From IMG/VR virus record IMGVR_UViG_3300049847_000137, positions 1-27,720 of that record: DNA of 27,720 bases. One strand, given 5' to 3'. This document shows positions 15,165-22,470 of this stretch, piece after piece (the first letter of the stretch is position 1; every line of letters starts with the position of its first letter). Under the pieces are notes generated by a model. It was not told where the DNA came from. It searched no databases and was given only the letters and a program-made list of their open reading frames with translations. A program made the translations under genes and the position numbers. The DNA is from a virus.

Positions 15165-15466
15165 GCTTTGGCCTTCACCAGCTCATCGACGTAAACCTGA
15201 AACGTCGCCAGTGCTGCGCCCATGTAGTTTTCAAGCAGCAGCGTGATCGAGTCGTCGTTGAACGCGTCTTCCAAGTCCCACCCGATCACCATGTCCTTGA
15301 ATGTCAGTATGTCGGATCGTGATCCAGACTCTTTCACCCACTCATCCAATTGCGACTTGGTGCGATGCCTGAACGTCATCACCACGTCGGCAGGATCGCC
15401 ACCGGCCACCGGTATGCCAACCTTCGCCGTGAAGGTTGGCGATGCCACGAGCTTTAACTTGCTCAC
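15155..15466 (-). CDS. Tail assembly chaperone (lambda gpG-like)
   Basis: This 103-residue protein starts at GTG 15466, overlapping the tube gene stop as GTGA. It begins with a beta hairpin (KLKLVASPTFTAKVGIP) and continues into an acidic helical region (LDEWVKESG, MVIGWDLEDAF, ITLLLENYMGAA), as in phage tail assembly chaperones. It should coat the tape measure protein before tube polymerisation and is absent from the finished virion. It ends in a Lys-rich tail (VKAKAKN) whose codons form the slippery heptamer, so most ribosomes stop here and a minority make the G-T fusion. Confidence 0.9.
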   Translation of the reverse strand: MSKLKLVASPTFTAKVGIPVAGGDPADVVMTFRHRTKSQLDEWVKESGSRSDILTFKDMVIGWDLEDAFNDDSITLLLENYMGAALATFQVYVDELVKAKAKN

Positions 15467-16113
15467 GGCGCGGCGTAACGCATCGGCTCGGACAGCAGCG
15501 ACAGCGTCAGCTCGCAGGCCATGATTTCGTTCACGGTCAGCGTCGGCGTCTTGTTCAGCGAAATCCAGCCGTTGAACAGTACGATGGCGCCGCTGGGCAA
15601 TGTGATGCGCACCGCCCGCGGCAGCCGGTCGTCGTTTGCCGCCGACGCCAGGATGTAACCGGCAAGCGACGGATCATCGGCGATGGTGAGTTGGAGCCCG
15701 AGCGGGTTCTTGGAAGTCGGAATGCGGTGTCTCGCATCGGCTTCGAGTAACTGGTACTCGGTGAATTGTTGTTCGCCGCCCGAGCTTGAGCTTTTTAACA
15801 CCTGGGTTAACTGCGTCCAAGTGAGAATCTCGCGCACCGATCCGGCGCCGCCGCCCGTAGGAAAGAGCGTGCCCGTCGTGTCGATGCCGGCAAGCGGAAT
15901 GTTATCGCTGCTCGGTGTGCCCGCTTTGACGATGCGATCCGTGAGAGCGGACCAGCCGCTGGTGACTTCCATGAAGTCGCCGTCGGCAATGTTGTGCCCG
16001 CTGGCGAGCGCGGCGATTGCCGGGTTCGCCTTTGACACAGAGGTCATTGTTTTTGCCGCGCCGTAGCTGGCAGCGATGTGGATGACGGCGCCATTCGGGA
16101 GTGAAATGCTCAT
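15463..16113 (-). CDS. Major tail tube protein
   Basis: This 216-residue protein starts at ATG 16113 behind AAGGAAA. It resembles phage major tail proteins of the tail-tube family: an N-terminal beta region (VIHIAASYGAAKTM), a segment with DGDFMEVTSGWSALTDR (about residues 44-60), a Ser/Gly-rich loop (109-114) and a C-terminal beta domain with AIVLFNGWISLNKTPTLTVNE. It polymerises into the tail tube around the tape measure. Its place between the tail terminator and the chaperone agrees. A terminator-like hairpin lies just upstream. Confidence 0.88.
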   Translation of the reverse strand: MSISLPNGAVIHIAASYGAAKTMTSVSKANPAIAALASGHNIADGDFMEVTSGWSALTDRIVKAGTPSSDNIPLAGIDTTGTLFPTGGGAGSVREILTWTQLTQVLKSSSSGGEQQFTEYQLLEADARHRIPTSKNPLGLQLTIADDPSLAGYILASAANDDRLPRAVRITLPSGAIVLFNGWISLNKTPTLTVNEIMACELTLSLLSEPMRYAAP

Positions 16114-16136
16114 GATGTTTCCTTTTTCAGTGATGT

Positions 16137-16160
16137 AAAAAAACCGCCTTTCGACGGCGT
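16137..16160 (-). terminator. Rho-independent terminator-like hairpin before the tail tube gene
   Basis: On the minus strand CCGTC (16157-16153) pairs with GGCGG (16148-16144), including one G-U pair, around a GAAA tetraloop. A run of seven T follows directly (16143-16137). It sits after the tail-terminator gene and only 24 nt before the ATG of the tube gene. It may be an attenuator, or a 3' boundary paired with a separate promoter for the tube gene that I could not find. Confidence 0.65.
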
Positions 16161-16188
16161 TGCGTTGTGCCCAAGGGCGCTTTCAAAC

Positions 16189-17748
16189 TCAGTACAAGAA
16201 TGTGAAGTCCTGCATTGAACCACGAATATCCGTTGCCTCATCGTGCAGCGCGGTGGGTTCGCTTTCGATGATGGTCTGCAATTCCGGCGTGTTGCACAGT
16301 GTGTTCGCAATCGTCGCGGCGAGCGCGGCAATCTCGCGCCGGGTGCCGCCCCACACGTTGATCTGGAAACGCGGCCGCGCTTTGTTGGCCTGGGTGCCGT
16401 CCAAGAATTGCACCGGGTACCCGCCCACCTGTTGATAGGTGATATAGGGCATGCCGACATTGACCGGCGCGACATCCGGATACATGCGGTTCGCCACCAG
16501 GTTGCGCAGTGCGTAGAACAGTTGCATTTCGACCGTGTCGGGTACCGCGGCGCCCGCCACTGCCGCATGCACCGTATCGGTAGCGCTGACGGTTTCCGTG
16601 ATCAGCACGCGCAGTGCCTGCACGATAGACAGGGCATCTATAGCGCTGACGTTCTCCGTGATGATCACGGTCAACACCTGCATCACGGTGATGGTGTCGA
16701 TGGCGCTGACGTTCTCCGTCACGCTGGCGCTGACGTTGCCGGTCTGCCCGGCACTCACGGTGTCTATCGCCGTCACGTTTTCCGTCATGAGCGCGTTGAG
16801 AATTTGCGTCACCGTGGCGGTATCGCTTGCCGTCACGTTCTCGGTTACGCTGACGGTCGGCCCGGTGAAGGATACCGGCGTGTCCGTTGCGCTGACGTTC
16901 TCGGTGGCAGACGCTGACGATACGATGCCGCCCAGCGGCGAGTCGGTGGCGCTGACGTTTTCAGTTACCGCGGCCACGGCGGTCAGCAATGCAGAAACGG
17001 TGACTGTGACCGTCACCGGTTCCGACAGCGATACCTGTAAATCCTGCCGTACGGTTTCCGTTGCTGTCGCGGTCACGCTTTCGGTGACGGATGCGGCCAG
17101 GCTTGACGTGACCGTTTTGGATTCCGTGGCCGTCACGCTTTCGGTGACGGACGCCGGCAACGTCAATGTCGCAGACTCGGACGCAGTAGCTGTGGCGTTC
17201 TCGGTGACGGACGCGCTCAGTGTTTGACTTCCACCGCCTGCTGAATCAAAGAAAATTCCGCCAACGACACAGTTGGAACCGGTATTCGTAATCAGAATAT
17301 CGATGCTGCCGGTGAAGTCGTAGGTGTACCACACGCCATTTGCATATGACGCTTGAGCAAGGGTACGCGCAGAATCCAGCACCGTACCTGTGCCCGCCTC
17401 TTTTATCGTGATCGTTTGCGACCGGTTGCCATTATCCCAGTCGCATTGGTAAACGCTGACGCGATGCGTGCCGCTATCGTTGGGGACAATTGCAAAAGTC
17501 TGCGATCCACCTGAGTACCATGTTGACGCGATGCGGTTACTTCCGGACACGTATTGCAGGGACTTGGTGTCTGCATTAGGGTCGCCCCACGAATACAGCG
17601 ATCCTCCCGAGTTGGTCAGCGACGTGATGTACGACGGCAACACCGGTTCGCCCGACAAGTTGGCGATGTGATGCCCGTCGGCGCCATATACCCCGCGCCA
17701 TGATCCCTGCGTGGAGGAATCAGTAGCGACAAAGGTGGCTGTGCTCAC
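16189..17748 (-). CDS. Tail terminator (DUF3168) fused to repeat stalk and sugar-binding-like domain
   Basis: This 519-residue protein has three parts. Residues 1-172 look like a beta-sandwich carbohydrate-binding-like domain (QGSWRGVYGADGHHI, then RIASTWYSGGSQTF, YQCDWDNGNRSQT and VVGGIFF). Residues 179-398 are about eleven Thr/Ser-rich repeats of roughly 20 residues with core SVTENVSATDT. Residues 405-519 match DUF3168 tail completion proteins (LFYALRNLVANRMYPDVAP, PYITYQQVGGYP, RFQINVWG). Typical family members are only about 120-140 residues long. The start is GTG 17748, 12 nt after the preceding stop. The terminator ring would cap the tail at the neck, so the extra domains would project there. 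No strong internal ribosome site precedes M408. Confidence 0.82.
   Translation of the reverse strand: MSTATFVATDSSTQGSWRGVYGADGHHIANLSGEPVLPSYITSLTNSGGSLYSWGDPNADTKSLQYVSGSNRIASTWYSGGSQTFAIVPNDSGTHRVSVYQCDWDNGNRSQTITIKEAGTGTVLDSARTLAQASYANGVWYTYDFTGSIDILITNTGSNCVVGGIFFDSAGGGSQTLSASVTENATATASESATLTLPASVTESVTATESKTVTSSLAASVTESVTATATETVRQDLQVSLSEPVTVTVTVSALLTAVAAVTENVSATDSPLGGIVSSASATENVSATDTPVSFTGPTVSVTENVTASDTATVTQILNALMTENVTAIDTVSAGQTGNVSASVTENVSAIDTITVMQVLTVIITENVSAIDALSIVQALRVLITETVSATDTVHAAVAGAAVPDTVEMQLFYALRNLVANRMYPDVAPVNVGMPYITYQQVGGYPVQFLDGTQANKARPRFQINVWGGTRREIAALAATIANTLCNTPELQTIIESEPTALHDEATDIRGSMQDFTFLY
16555..17214 (-). repeat. In-gene repeats of about 60 bp coding for Thr/Ser-rich units
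   Basis: About eleven in-frame units of roughly 60 bp encode the stalk of the tail-terminator fusion. The conserved core is TEN/TES-V-(S/T)-A-(T/I)-(D/E), separated by variable hydrophobic 8-10-mers. The C-terminal units are most alike (ENVSAIDT), while the N-terminal units use TESVTATES/TATE. The copies have diverged, which suggests an old expansion rather than a recent slippage event. Confidence 0.85.
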
Positions 17749-17760
17749 GTCGCGGTTCCG

Positions 17761-18255
17761 TTAGACGAGCTTCAACGCAGCGACTCGAACAGCCGGCAGC
17801 GTAGCACTTGCAGCGTCACGGGCGTCGAGCATTGAGACGATGATATCCGCCTGCGCGTTGAGTTTTGCCAATGACATATCAGGCGCGGAGAAAGTACGCA
17901 TGCATGTGCCGCCGGTTTTGGCGTTGGTGAAATTCACCGTCACATCCATTCCGCCGTCCTGCCGCTTGACAGCATCGGCAATGACATATTTCCAGTCCGA
18001 TGCCGCCGGATCAACCGTGGTCACGGTCGCATCGCACACGGCATTGATCGCCGCGCGCTCTGCCGCCGTGCTGAGAATTGGCGTCGGCCCTTTGCGATAG
18101 ACCCCTGCCCACAGCTTGATCGCTTCACGATCTCGCAGTTCGATGGCCGCGATGAATGCGGGCAGGGATGGCGATGCCAGCAGCGCGGGCCAACTGGCAT
18201 CGACAATGGCGCCGAAGATATCGGCTTTGTTAAACGGCTTCGGGTTCACGGCCAT
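17761..18255 (-). CDS. Hypothetical virion-operon protein
   Basis: This 164-residue protein starts at ATG 18255 behind AGGAGA. It is Ala-rich and helical at both ends, with a central beta region (VIADAVKRQDGGMDVTVNF). No membrane segment, signal peptide or catalytic motif is visible. It is encoded between the beta-rich virion protein and the tail-terminator fusion, so it is probably a structural or neck-associated protein. No family is recognised. Confidence 0.68.
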   Translation of the reverse strand: MAVNPKPFNKADIFGAIVDASWPALLASPSLPAFIAAIELRDREAIKLWAGVYRKGPTPILSTAAERAAINAVCDATVTTVDPAASDWKYVIADAVKRQDGGMDVTVNFTNAKTGGTCMRTFSAPDMSLAKLNAQADIIVSMLDARDAASATLPAVRVAALKLV

Positions 18256-18284
18256 GATGACGTCTCCTGTTGGCGTTGGTGGCG

Positions 18285-18983
18285 TTACGCGCCGGCGGTG
18301 TAGCTCACGTTGAGCGTGTCGCTGTTGTTCAGCGCCTTCGCCGTGAAGGTTCCGACACTATACAGCGTGCCGCTGGTACCGCCCTTGGTCGAGACGGAAT
18401 TCAAAAACACGCCATCAATGCTCTGCGTGTTGGCGTTGATGCTGAACACCGCCACGGCTGATGTTGCCTTGCTGCCGGAAGCGGCGGCCGCGAATGATGG
18501 CGCGACACGCGTGGACTGGCTGTAGTTTTGGTTCTCCGTCCAGCCGGCGTGCGAACTCATGGTGTCGGCGGCCGCGGGCGTGGTGGTGGCCGAACACAGC
18601 CCGATGTACCATGTGGCGGTATAGTTGACGCCAGAAAGTTCACTTTCCAGCAAATGATTTTTGCCGGCCGTGGTCACCAAGTTGCTGAACGACTCCGACC
18701 ATTTTTCCTGCATCGGGATGAACGACAGCCGGGTTTCCAAATCTGCAATCAGCGGCGCGAGCAACATTCGCTTGATGGCGCCAACGATTTTAGAGCGGCT
18801 ACCCTTCAACGCCCAAAGACGGTCTCGCAGTCGGATATATTCCGCGCGGCGATGTTCTACCGGCGCGGTGCAGGTGACCGTGTATTTTCCGTGCGCAGAT
18901 ACGTTTTCTGCGATCGCGGCGGATTTGCCGGTCGACGCGGCAAGCGCGTCGTTGGCCGACACTTTCTCGTTCATATTTTCCAT
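18285..18983 (-). CDS. Beta-rich virion protein with a helical insert
   Basis: This 232-residue protein starts at ATG 18983 behind AAGGAG. The C-terminal half (about 100-232) matches a phage structural family with LVTTAGKNHLLE, YTATWYIGLCSATTTPA, SHAGWTENQNYSQSTR and SGTLYSVGTFT. Members usually have a short N-terminus reading into KW-x-E-x-x-x-NLVTTAGKN. Here a basic helical segment of about 50 residues (EHRRAEYIRLRDRL to LETRLSFIP) is inserted between the first strand (KYTVTC) and that motif. The first 31 residues (NEKVSANDAL, AENVSAHG) look like the repeats of the nearby tail-terminator fusion. It is probably a head, neck or tail decoration protein. Confidence 0.7.
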   Translation of the reverse strand: MENMNEKVSANDALAASTGKSAAIAENVSAHGKYTVTCTAPVEHRRAEYIRLRDRLWALKGSRSKIVGAIKRMLLAPLIADLETRLSFIPMQEKWSESFSNLVTTAGKNHLLESELSGVNYTATWYIGLCSATTTPAAADTMSSHAGWTENQNYSQSTRVAPSFAAAASGSKATSAVAVFSINANTQSIDGVFLNSVSTKGGTSGTLYSVGTFTAKALNNSDTLNVSYTAGA

Positions 18984-19016
18984 AGCGTGGGGCTCCTTGA
19001 TGATGGGTGAATGTGA

Positions 19017-19211
19017 TTATTTTGCGGGTTTGGCGGGCGCTGCAACGGACACAAGTTCGCTTTCCAGAAACCAACGCGAGTGATCCTCGCCGTCGTGATG
19101 CTTGAACGTCACGAGGTGGCGCAGTTGCATATGGCTTTTGTCGAACTCGGTGTCCGTGATCACGCCAGAGATCAACGAATTTTTTACCGTCACTTTGTCG
19201 TCTTTGTTCAT
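19017..19211 (-). CDS. Small phage structural-operon protein
   Basis: This 64-residue protein starts at ATG 19211 behind AAGGAAA. It has an N-terminal basic stretch, a central segment LRHLVTFKHHDGEDHSRWFLESELV that looks like a small beta-barrel or SH3-like strand set, and an Ala/Pro/Lys tail. Short proteins of this kind occur among head and neck genes. No function is known from sequence. Confidence 0.65.
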   Translation of the reverse strand: MNKDDKVTVKNSLISGVITDTEFDKSHMQLRHLVTFKHHDGEDHSRWFLESELVSVAAPAKPAK

Positions 19212-19235
19212 GGTGGTATTTCCTTTGCTGGTTGA

Positions 19236-19688
19236 TTACTTTGAAACGCTGGACATGCGGGCTTTCATACGTGCTTTTGCTGCTTCGATGGCCTTCGGCA
19301 TTGCTGCGAGCGCTTTGCGCATGAATGGATGCGCTGGCGCGCGCACGGTGCCGAACTCGACCATGAATCCGTAAGGGCATTTTTTGTGGTTCCAGCTCAC
19401 GTCATACACCACTTGGTCGGCGTTAGATTTGCGTTTCGAGTAAACGCGATAAATCGAGTTGCGCAGCGTGCCAGCATTGAACCAGTACTTCTGCCCGGTC
19501 TTTTTGTGGCTTGATCCGTAAAAATAGTGACCCTGAAGCGATACAGGTGCTGCCGCGCGCGCCGCATCATGGATCACCAACGCCGCGCTCGCGGCCGCCG
19601 ATGCCAACACCTGCGCCTTCACACCGCCGACGTAATTGTCGATGGCTTGTTCCACGTCGCCGCCGAACTTCTCATTGATCTGAATCAT
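19236..19688 (-). CDS. HK97 gp10-like neck / tail completion protein
   Basis: This 150-residue protein starts at ATG 19688; a TTG seven codons upstream lies in the junction with the previous gene and is rejected. Features of the HK97 gp10 family are visible: an N-terminal helix, the Ala-rich helix IHDAARAAAPVSLQGH, the segment AGTLRNSIYRVYSKRK, and the C-terminal MVEFGTVRAPAHPFMRKAL, where the EFGT and HPFMR elements are typical. It probably acts in head-tail joining or tail completion. It follows the head-tail adaptor by 13 nt. Confidence 0.85.
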   Translation of the reverse strand: MIQINEKFGGDVEQAIDNYVGGVKAQVLASAAASAALVIHDAARAAAPVSLQGHYFYGSSHKKTGQKYWFNAGTLRNSIYRVYSKRKSNADQVVYDVSWNHKKCPYGFMVEFGTVRAPAHPFMRKALAAMPKAIEAAKARMKARMSSVSK

Positions 19689-19701
19689 GGCAGTGTCCCG
19701 G

Positions 19702-20013
19702 TTAAACAAAGCGCTCGCACATCAACGTCATGTAAACAAAATCCTGACTTAACACGGCCTTGATGTTGTACGTGGTGTTGCGCCATACCACGCGCATGGC
19801 CGCGGTCACGTCTTCGCGGTAGCGCACGGTGATTTTGGTGATGACCATATCGCGCGTCGCGGACGCTGCGACGTATTCGTGGCCCTTGAAATCCTCGACA
19901 TGCGCAAAGCACGACACCAGCGTCGTCCATGCGATCACCGGCTGACCGTCGTCGTCCTGCGTCTGTGACTGCGCCTGGATGGTGATCCGCTGATCGAGTC
20001 TTGCCGAATTCAT
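19702..20013 (-). CDS. Head-tail adaptor / joining protein
   Basis: This 103-residue protein starts at ATG 20013, overlapping the stop of the methyltransferase as ATGA; the longer upstream frame lies in that gene. The opening SARLDQRITIQAQ and the following segments DDDGQPVIAWTTL, ATRDMVITKITVRYREDV and YNIKAVLSQD match the phage head-tail joining family (SPP1 gp16-like stopper or adaptor). It closes the connector below the portal. In most related phages it directly follows the gp6-like connector; here six enzyme genes separate them. Confidence 0.87.
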   Translation of the reverse strand: MNSARLDQRITIQAQSQTQDDDGQPVIAWTTLVSCFAHVEDFKGHEYVAASATRDMVITKITVRYREDVTAAMRVVWRNTTYNIKAVLSQDFVYMTLMCERFV

Positions 20014-20666
20014 GGGTTCCGCCTGAAAGCGAACGCGCCGATGTCCTCGCGCCCGGCTTCGGTTTCGTGATAGCTGCGCTCGATGAATGTCAAGCCGTAA
20101 TACGCCGCCCACTTGATCAGGCCGTCGGCAGTCCAGTAGTACAGATGCTCGCCGGGCCGGTAGTGCTTACTGCTGCGTATGTCTTTCAAGTTTTCAAAGA
20201 TCGGCAGGCTGACAAACAGCCACGCACCCGGCGCGATTTTTTCCAGCGCCAAATGCGGCTCTTTCATGTGTTCGAGCGTATCCCACAAGGTGACGGCTTC
20301 AAACTGGAATGGATCATTCGCGTACGCCTGATCTGCCTTTAGTCTACGCACCGCGGCGGGCATCACGTCGAAACCGTTCACATAGAATCCCGCCTCGCGC
20401 GCGGCGCGCACAAAGGCGCCCGATCCCGCACCAATGTCCAGCACCCATGTGCCCAGCGGCAGGTGCCGGCATAGCATTGCGCACCGCCCGTCGTTGACGC
20501 GCCGCGCTATGGGACTGTTTTCGTAGGCGGACACCTTGGCGAAATAGGCGTCATCGTAGGCCACCGGGTTCGCTTTCATGTCGGCTTGAAACGCCATACC
20601 TTGATCCTCGCAGATCAACAGGTCGTGATCTCGTTCGATCCTTGGCATGGCGATCACGTCATCCAT
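20010..20666 (-). CDS. Class I SAM-dependent methyltransferase (first of three)
   Basis: This 218-residue protein starts at ATG 20666, with GGGAGA in front and the previous stop 2 nt away. Motif I is clear (VLDIGAGSG, residues 75-83), with the acidic residue of motif II in GFDV (D100) and a later LWDTLEHM that fits motif IV of Ubi/UbiG-like methyltransferases. The C-terminal part contains SKHYRPGEHLYYWTADGL, typical of enzymes grouped with sugar or lipid biosynthesis. The substrate is unknown. Its place in a glycosyltransferase cassette suggests O-methylation of a sugar, which is inference. A DNA methyltransferase motif (DPPY/NPPY) is absent. Confidence 0.82.
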   Translation of the reverse strand: MDDVIAMPRIERDHDLLICEDQGMAFQADMKANPVAYDDAYFAKVSAYENSPIARRVNDGRCAMLCRHLPLGTWVLDIGAGSGAFVRAAREAGFYVNGFDVMPAAVRRLKADQAYANDPFQFEAVTLWDTLEHMKEPHLALEKIAPGAWLFVSLPIFENLKDIRSSKHYRPGEHLYYWTADGLIKWAAYYGLTFIERSYHETEAGREDIGAFAFRRNP

Positions 20667-20667
20667 T

Positions 20668-21303
20668 TTATTGTTTCTCCCAGTAGGCGAAGCAGTCGAA
20701 CTGCGCGCGCGTCACCTCATCCTGCGGCAGGCTGTTGACCAAATCCCACACCGACGGCTGGATCGGCCAGTATTCATGGAACAGCACGCGGCCGCACCGC
20801 CGCACCAGTTCAAAATCCGTGAAAGTGTCGTTTGCGTGATCACCGTCCGAGTACGCAAAGTCGAATTGCAAGTCCTTGATGACACGCGACTTCGCCTCAT
20901 TGTCGGCCACGTCAACAAATTTGATCTTGTCGGATAGCCCGAGAAAGTCGGCGATCTCATGTTTGATGATGCGGCTCGGATCGTCTTCGATGCTGATGCA
21001 GATCACCCGCTCGAAGTACTGCGACAGGATGACTGCGCTCATACCCTGAAATGTGCCGATCTCCAAGCAGGTACCGCCACCGGCGCCGATGCGTTTCAGG
21101 AACGGCTCGAACTCCATGCACGCGCTGCAACGCGCGAACGCCATGCGCCCATACTTGCGCAGCGTGGCTTCCCACAAGGGATTGGCCCATGCGCCGCTGG
21201 TGATGGGTTCCTTCGGTGCTGTCATGTTGTCCGGAATCGCCATACGCTGTGCCCAGGCGGACAACGGTTTGTCAGTTTTAAACGTCACTTGTTTTTGCTC
21301 CAT
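20668..21303 (-). CDS. Class I SAM-dependent methyltransferase (second, Methyltransf_24-like)
   Basis: This 211-residue protein starts at ATG 21303; an upstream in-frame TTG at 21321 is less likely. Motif I reads CLEIGTFQGMSA (79-90). Strand 2 has ISIEDDPS, with the SAM-binding acidic residues. The FAYSDGDHANDT stretch (149-160) is typical of the Methyltransf_24 group found in LPS, cephalosporin and glycan gene clusters. Four cysteines in the body have no obvious motif spacing. Its 5' end overlaps the third methyltransferase gene. The likely target is a sugar or another small polar group; this is inference. Confidence 0.8.
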   Translation of the reverse strand: MEQKQVTFKTDKPLSAWAQRMAIPDNMTAPKEPITSGAWANPLWEATLRKYGRMAFARCSACMEFEPFLKRIGAGGGTCLEIGTFQGMSAVILSQYFERVICISIEDDPSRIIKHEIADFLGLSDKIKFVDVADNEAKSRVIKDLQFDFAYSDGDHANDTFTDFELVRRCGRVLFHEYWPIQPSVWDLVNSLPQDEVTRAQFDCFAYWEKQ

Positions 21304-21778
21304 TGAATCCCACAACGGCAAAGCCCCACGCTAAATCCCGTTCGCTGTTGATCACATCGGTGAATCCCATGCTTTCCATGATGTTCACAATCTGATCGGG
21401 CCAAAAGCTGTGCAAGTGCTTTTTGCAATGCTCCGGGCGCCAGTAAACCATATCAGGATGCGGCAGGTACAGGAACAGCACGCCGCCCGGCCGGATTCTG
21501 GATTTCCAATGCTCGATTGCTTTGATCGGGTGATCAAGGTGTTCGAGGCAGTGCGACGAATAGACGAAATCCCACTGACCATCCGGTAACGCCATCGCGT
21601 CCATGCCGTGCTCACGATCCACTGCCATGGCATGCGCCAGCGGCCAATTGCCGGCGCCAATGTCCAGCCCTTGGCCGGTGCAGAAATGGTGCGCCATCGG
21701 CGCGATGAACTGCGTGGCGTTGCCATGCTTTAAATATTCCGGGTAGTTGATACCCTTGTACACGAACAACTTGTTCAC
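21278..21778 (-). CDS. Class I methyltransferase (third, type 11-like, compact)
   Basis: This 166-residue protein starts at GTG 21778, overlapping the GT29-like stop as GTGA; the longer upstream frame lies inside that gene. It has motif I GLDIGAGNWP (37-46), a short linker to FVYSSHCLEHLDHP (71-84, motif IV of type 11 enzymes) and IRPGGVLFLYLPHPD (95-109). The region between motif I and motif IV is unusually short, so part of the usual Rossmann beta2-beta3 region is missing. The enzyme is compact but keeps the motifs needed for SAM binding. The substrate is unknown and probably belongs to the glycan pathway of the cassette. Confidence 0.8.
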   Translation of the reverse strand: MNKLFVYKGINYPEYLKHGNATQFIAPMAHHFCTGQGLDIGAGNWPLAHAMAVDREHGMDAMALPDGQWDFVYSSHCLEHLDHPIKAIEHWKSRIRPGGVLFLYLPHPDMVYWRPEHCKKHLHSFWPDQIVNIMESMGFTDVINSERDLAWGFAVVGFNGAKTSDV

Positions 21779-22470
21779 GGTGCCACCCCCATTGCCTGCA
21801 AGTGATATTCGATGATGCCCGACAGTTTTTTGTCGAACAGCATCGGATATCGGTGCGCGTTCATTGCGATCCACGCGGCTTCTATTTCCGGCCGGTGCCC
21901 GATGGGGTCATTCGGATTTCCTGGCCGCCACCGCTCATCGACATTGTGAATGCGCGACGCGAAAAAATCAAAACCGGTGAGATAGACCGTGCTCGGGTTG
22001 CAGTCGATTACATCAATGACGGCGGCGAATCCCGTCGTCGGTATGTGCTGCGCCAGCAGGTCAAACTTGTACATGAATCTCGGCACGTCCGGCACGAACG
22101 TGTCACAAAACCACCACGTCGCGCGGGACTGGTAGATGTAGCGAAAATCGACGCCGTTGTTCCGGTTGTGCCGTTGATGCCACTCGGACGCTATCGGCTT
22201 GTCATTCGGACATTTGCACATGCACAGCGTCACGCCGTCGGCTTTCAAGGAATCATCCGACTTGGTGACCGACGCGCCGTAAAACGCGTAATGCACATCA
22301 CAGCGGTATCCCTGCGCGGCGCCGGTCTTGTAATTGTTGACGCGTACCACGACATCGAAGGAATCCACGAGCCCTGGCGCATTGTCCAGCACCGACGGCG
22401 CGCTGCCGACGATGGCGACGGATTTGCCTTTGAAGCGTTCCGCGACCTGCTCAAACGTGACGAAATGCAT
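21775..22470 (-). CDS. GT29/GT42-like glycosyltransferase (sialyltransferase-like)
   Basis: This 231-residue protein starts at ATG 22470 within the end of the GT9-like gene (20-nt overlap). The first part KSVAIVGSAPSVLDN and the following VDSFDVVVRVNNYKTGAAQGY resemble the L-motif of sialyltransferases (VGNSPS..., ...VIRVN). PTTGFAAVIDVI with VYLTGFDFF resembles the S-motif (TTG, then a hydrophobic strand ending GFD). It may transfer a nonulosonic-acid-like sugar from a nucleotide sugar to an acceptor in the cytoplasm. The acceptor is unknown: virion protein or host surface glycan. The family call is by motif reading only. Confidence 0.7.
   Translation of the reverse strand: MHFVTFEQVAERFKGKSVAIVGSAPSVLDNAPGLVDSFDVVVRVNNYKTGAAQGYRCDVHYAFYGASVTKSDDSLKADGVTLCMCKCPNDKPIASEWHQRHNRNNGVDFRYIYQSRATWWFCDTFVPDVPRFMYKFDLLAQHIPTTGFAAVIDVIDCNPSTVYLTGFDFFASRIHNVDERWRPGNPNDPIGHRPEIEAAWIAMNAHRYPMLFDKKLSGIIEYHLQAMGVAP

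Noticed and set aside
16535-17227. 230-residue plus-strand frame opposite the repeat stalk
   Set aside because: Its repetitive TFSVT pattern is the antisense of the 60-bp repeats and it has no start context.
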